The notes below the pieces were generated by a model. That model searched no databases. It was not told the origin of the DNA and saw only the letters and a list, made by a program, of their open reading frames with translations. Of a stretch of 5,689 nucleotides of DNA, positions 4,736 through 5,689 are shown piece by piece (position 1 is the stretch's first letter; each line of letters opens with the position of its first letter). The translations under genes and the position numbers were made by a program. Origin of the DNA: Microcaldota archaeon (GTDB lineage: Archaea; Micrarchaeota; Micrarchaeia; Micrarchaeales; Micrarchaeaceae); assembly GCA_021812105.1 (NCBI GenBank), contig JAKAOQ010000042.1, positions 1-5,689 of the forward strand. The letters run 5' to 3'.

Positions 4736-5689
4736 CTACTCGCTCTCCCTCTTTACGGTCTTGAGCACTCCGGGCTTCGGCGTGAATATGTCCCCGCTCT
4801 TCTCGAGCTCGCCTATGTACTTGCCCACGCTTCCGGAGTCTATGCCCGCCTTCTCTGCCTCTTCTATAACTCTCCGCATCATAGCGCTGCCGCCCTCCTT
4901 CTCCTCCAGGCTCTTTATTATCGAGAGTATGGAGTTTATCCTGTCGACCTTCTCCCTAGGCATGCCGGTAAGCAACGTGTCTATGTCCCTTCTTCCTCCC
5001 CTGTCAACAGCGAGCGTCTTGAACATGAACTCCGACAGCGCGATCGCCCTCTCGGCGTCGTTCTCGTTGACCACGCTGTCAAGCCTGGTTTTCGCGCTCG
5101 CCTCTGCAAGCCTGACCAGGCCTTCTATCTGCCTAGGCGTTATGGGGGTCGCTCCCTGCCTCGCCCCTATCTTTCTGAGTTCTATATAGTAGTTCTGTAT
5201 CTTAAGCGCCGCTTCGTCGCCGAGCCTCGGATGCACGTTCTTCCTCGCGTACGCTATGTACCTCCTGAGCATGTCTCCGTCTATCGGAGGCTTCTCGACC
5301 TGCTTGTAGTCCTCGATGTTCGCGAGCTGCGCTCCCGCAGCGCTGTGCTGCACGAGTATGTAATCCGCTATCTTCTTGTCGAGCTCCTCGTCCATTACGT
5401 CCCTTATGGGGAATATCAGGTCGAACCTTGAAAGAAGCGTTGGCGGTATATCGAACTGCTCCGCGGGATATATGTTCTGGTCGAACCTTCCGTACTTGGG
5501 GTTCGCCGCGGCGAGCACTGCCGCCTTTGCGTTGAACGTCGCTATTATGCCGGCCTTGGCCACGCTTATGGTCTGCGATTCGAGCGCCTCGTGCAGCGCC
5601 GCCCTGTCCGTGTCCTCTATCTTGTCGAACTCGTCTATGCATACGATCCCGCCGCTGCCCAGAACGAGCGCTCCAGCCTTAAGCACCCA
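4736..5689 (-). CDS. mcm: MCM replicative helicase, C-terminal part (N-terminus beyond window)
   Basis: The frame enters at the right edge and ends at a TAG at 4738-4736, giving 317 visible residues. It begins inside the AAA+ core just after Walker A, at the family's W-V-L-x-A-G-A-L-V-L segment (the GTG there is Val, not a start). In order, counting that Val as residue 1: Walker B GIVCIDEFDK (13-22), the pre-sensor-1 hairpin ISVAKAGIIATFNAK (40-54), sensor 1 AAANPKYGRFD (59-69, Asn62), the arginine finger LLSRFDLIF (84-92, Arg87), the lid with sensor 2 TPRQIEGLVRLAEA (183-196, Arg185), and a C-terminal winged helix (about 245-312). No intein or break is seen in this part. The archaeal MCM hexamer unwinds DNA 3' to 5' at the replication fork. 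The N-terminal zinc-binding, DNA-binding domain and Walker A are outside the window. The presenilin homologue follows closely, so the two probably share a transcript. Confidence 0.97.
   Translation of the reverse strand, partial: WVLKAGALVLGSGGIVCIDEFDKIEDTDRAALHEALESQTISVAKAGIIATFNAKAAVLAAANPKYGRFDQNIYPAEQFDIPPTLLSRFDLIFPIRDVMDEELDKKIADYILVQHSAAGAQLANIEDYKQVEKPPIDGDMLRRYIAYARKNVHPRLGDEAALKIQNYYIELRKIGARQGATPITPRQIEGLVRLAEASAKTRLDSVVNENDAERAIALSEFMFKTLAVDRGGRRDIDTLLTGMPREKVDRINSILSIIKSLEEKEGGSAMMRRVIEEAEKAGIDSGSVGKYIGELEKSGDIFTPKPGVLKTVKRESE

Noticed and set aside
1..5689. Search for a CRISPR array, tRNA, insertion sequence, inteins or a novel defence cluster
   Set aside because: Genes are packed with spacers of 100 bases or less, no repeated units or transposase motifs are visible, and the genes are core archaeal functions; nothing supports a mobile or defence island.

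Overview
The window is a compact archaeal chromosome segment with seven genes (two of them cut by the window edges) and almost no spare sequence. The archaeal assignment rests on the gene content: an MCM replicative helicase, a Rad50 repair ATPase, the archaeal elongation factor aEF1B beside its zinc-ribbon partner, a GxGD presenilin-type membrane protease, a secreted S16-type protease and a Mut7-C RNase. It is supported by TATA-type promoter elements with very short leaders, a TTG start candidate and heavy use of AGG and ATA codons. The Rad50 sequence style (a GIMGAGKSS P-loop and an AEQNRLDYIL Q-loop) reminds me of DPANN lineages such as Micrarchaeota. That placement is from memory and is tentative.

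Layout from left to right. Positions 1-732 (minus) hold the N-terminal 244 residues of Rad50. A 100-base divergent promoter region (733-832) separates it from a plus-strand Mut7-C/PIN-like RNase with a zinc ribbon (833-1354). That gene ends tail-to-tail against aEF1B (1347-1595, minus), overlapping it by 8 bases. Four bases upstream of aEF1B is a 54-residue four-CxxC zinc-ribbon gene (1600-1764, minus) that automated calling can easily miss. Then come a membrane-anchored extracytoplasmic S16 (Lon-like) serine protease (1808-3673, minus), a presenilin/signal-peptide-peptidase homologue (3742-4719, minus) and the C-terminal 317 residues of MCM (4736-5689, minus).

Functional grouping. The minus-strand run MCM, presenilin homologue, S16 protease, zinc ribbon, aEF1B is closely spaced, but a strong TATA box (3701-3710) gives the S16 gene its own promoter. 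This promoter lies inside the longest open frame and shows that the S16 gene should start at the ATG at 3673, not at the upstream TTG. The two membrane-associated proteases are next to each other: one acts outside the cytoplasmic membrane, the other inside it. Together they could form a surface-protein shedding and remnant-clearing pair, which is a hypothesis. The zinc ribbon and aEF1B form a known conserved archaeal translation pair. I see no mobile element, CRISPR array, RNA gene or sign of recent transfer. Most of the region is ordinary core archaeal genome; the least described part is the S16 protease, with its large, heavily sequon-rich outer domain.
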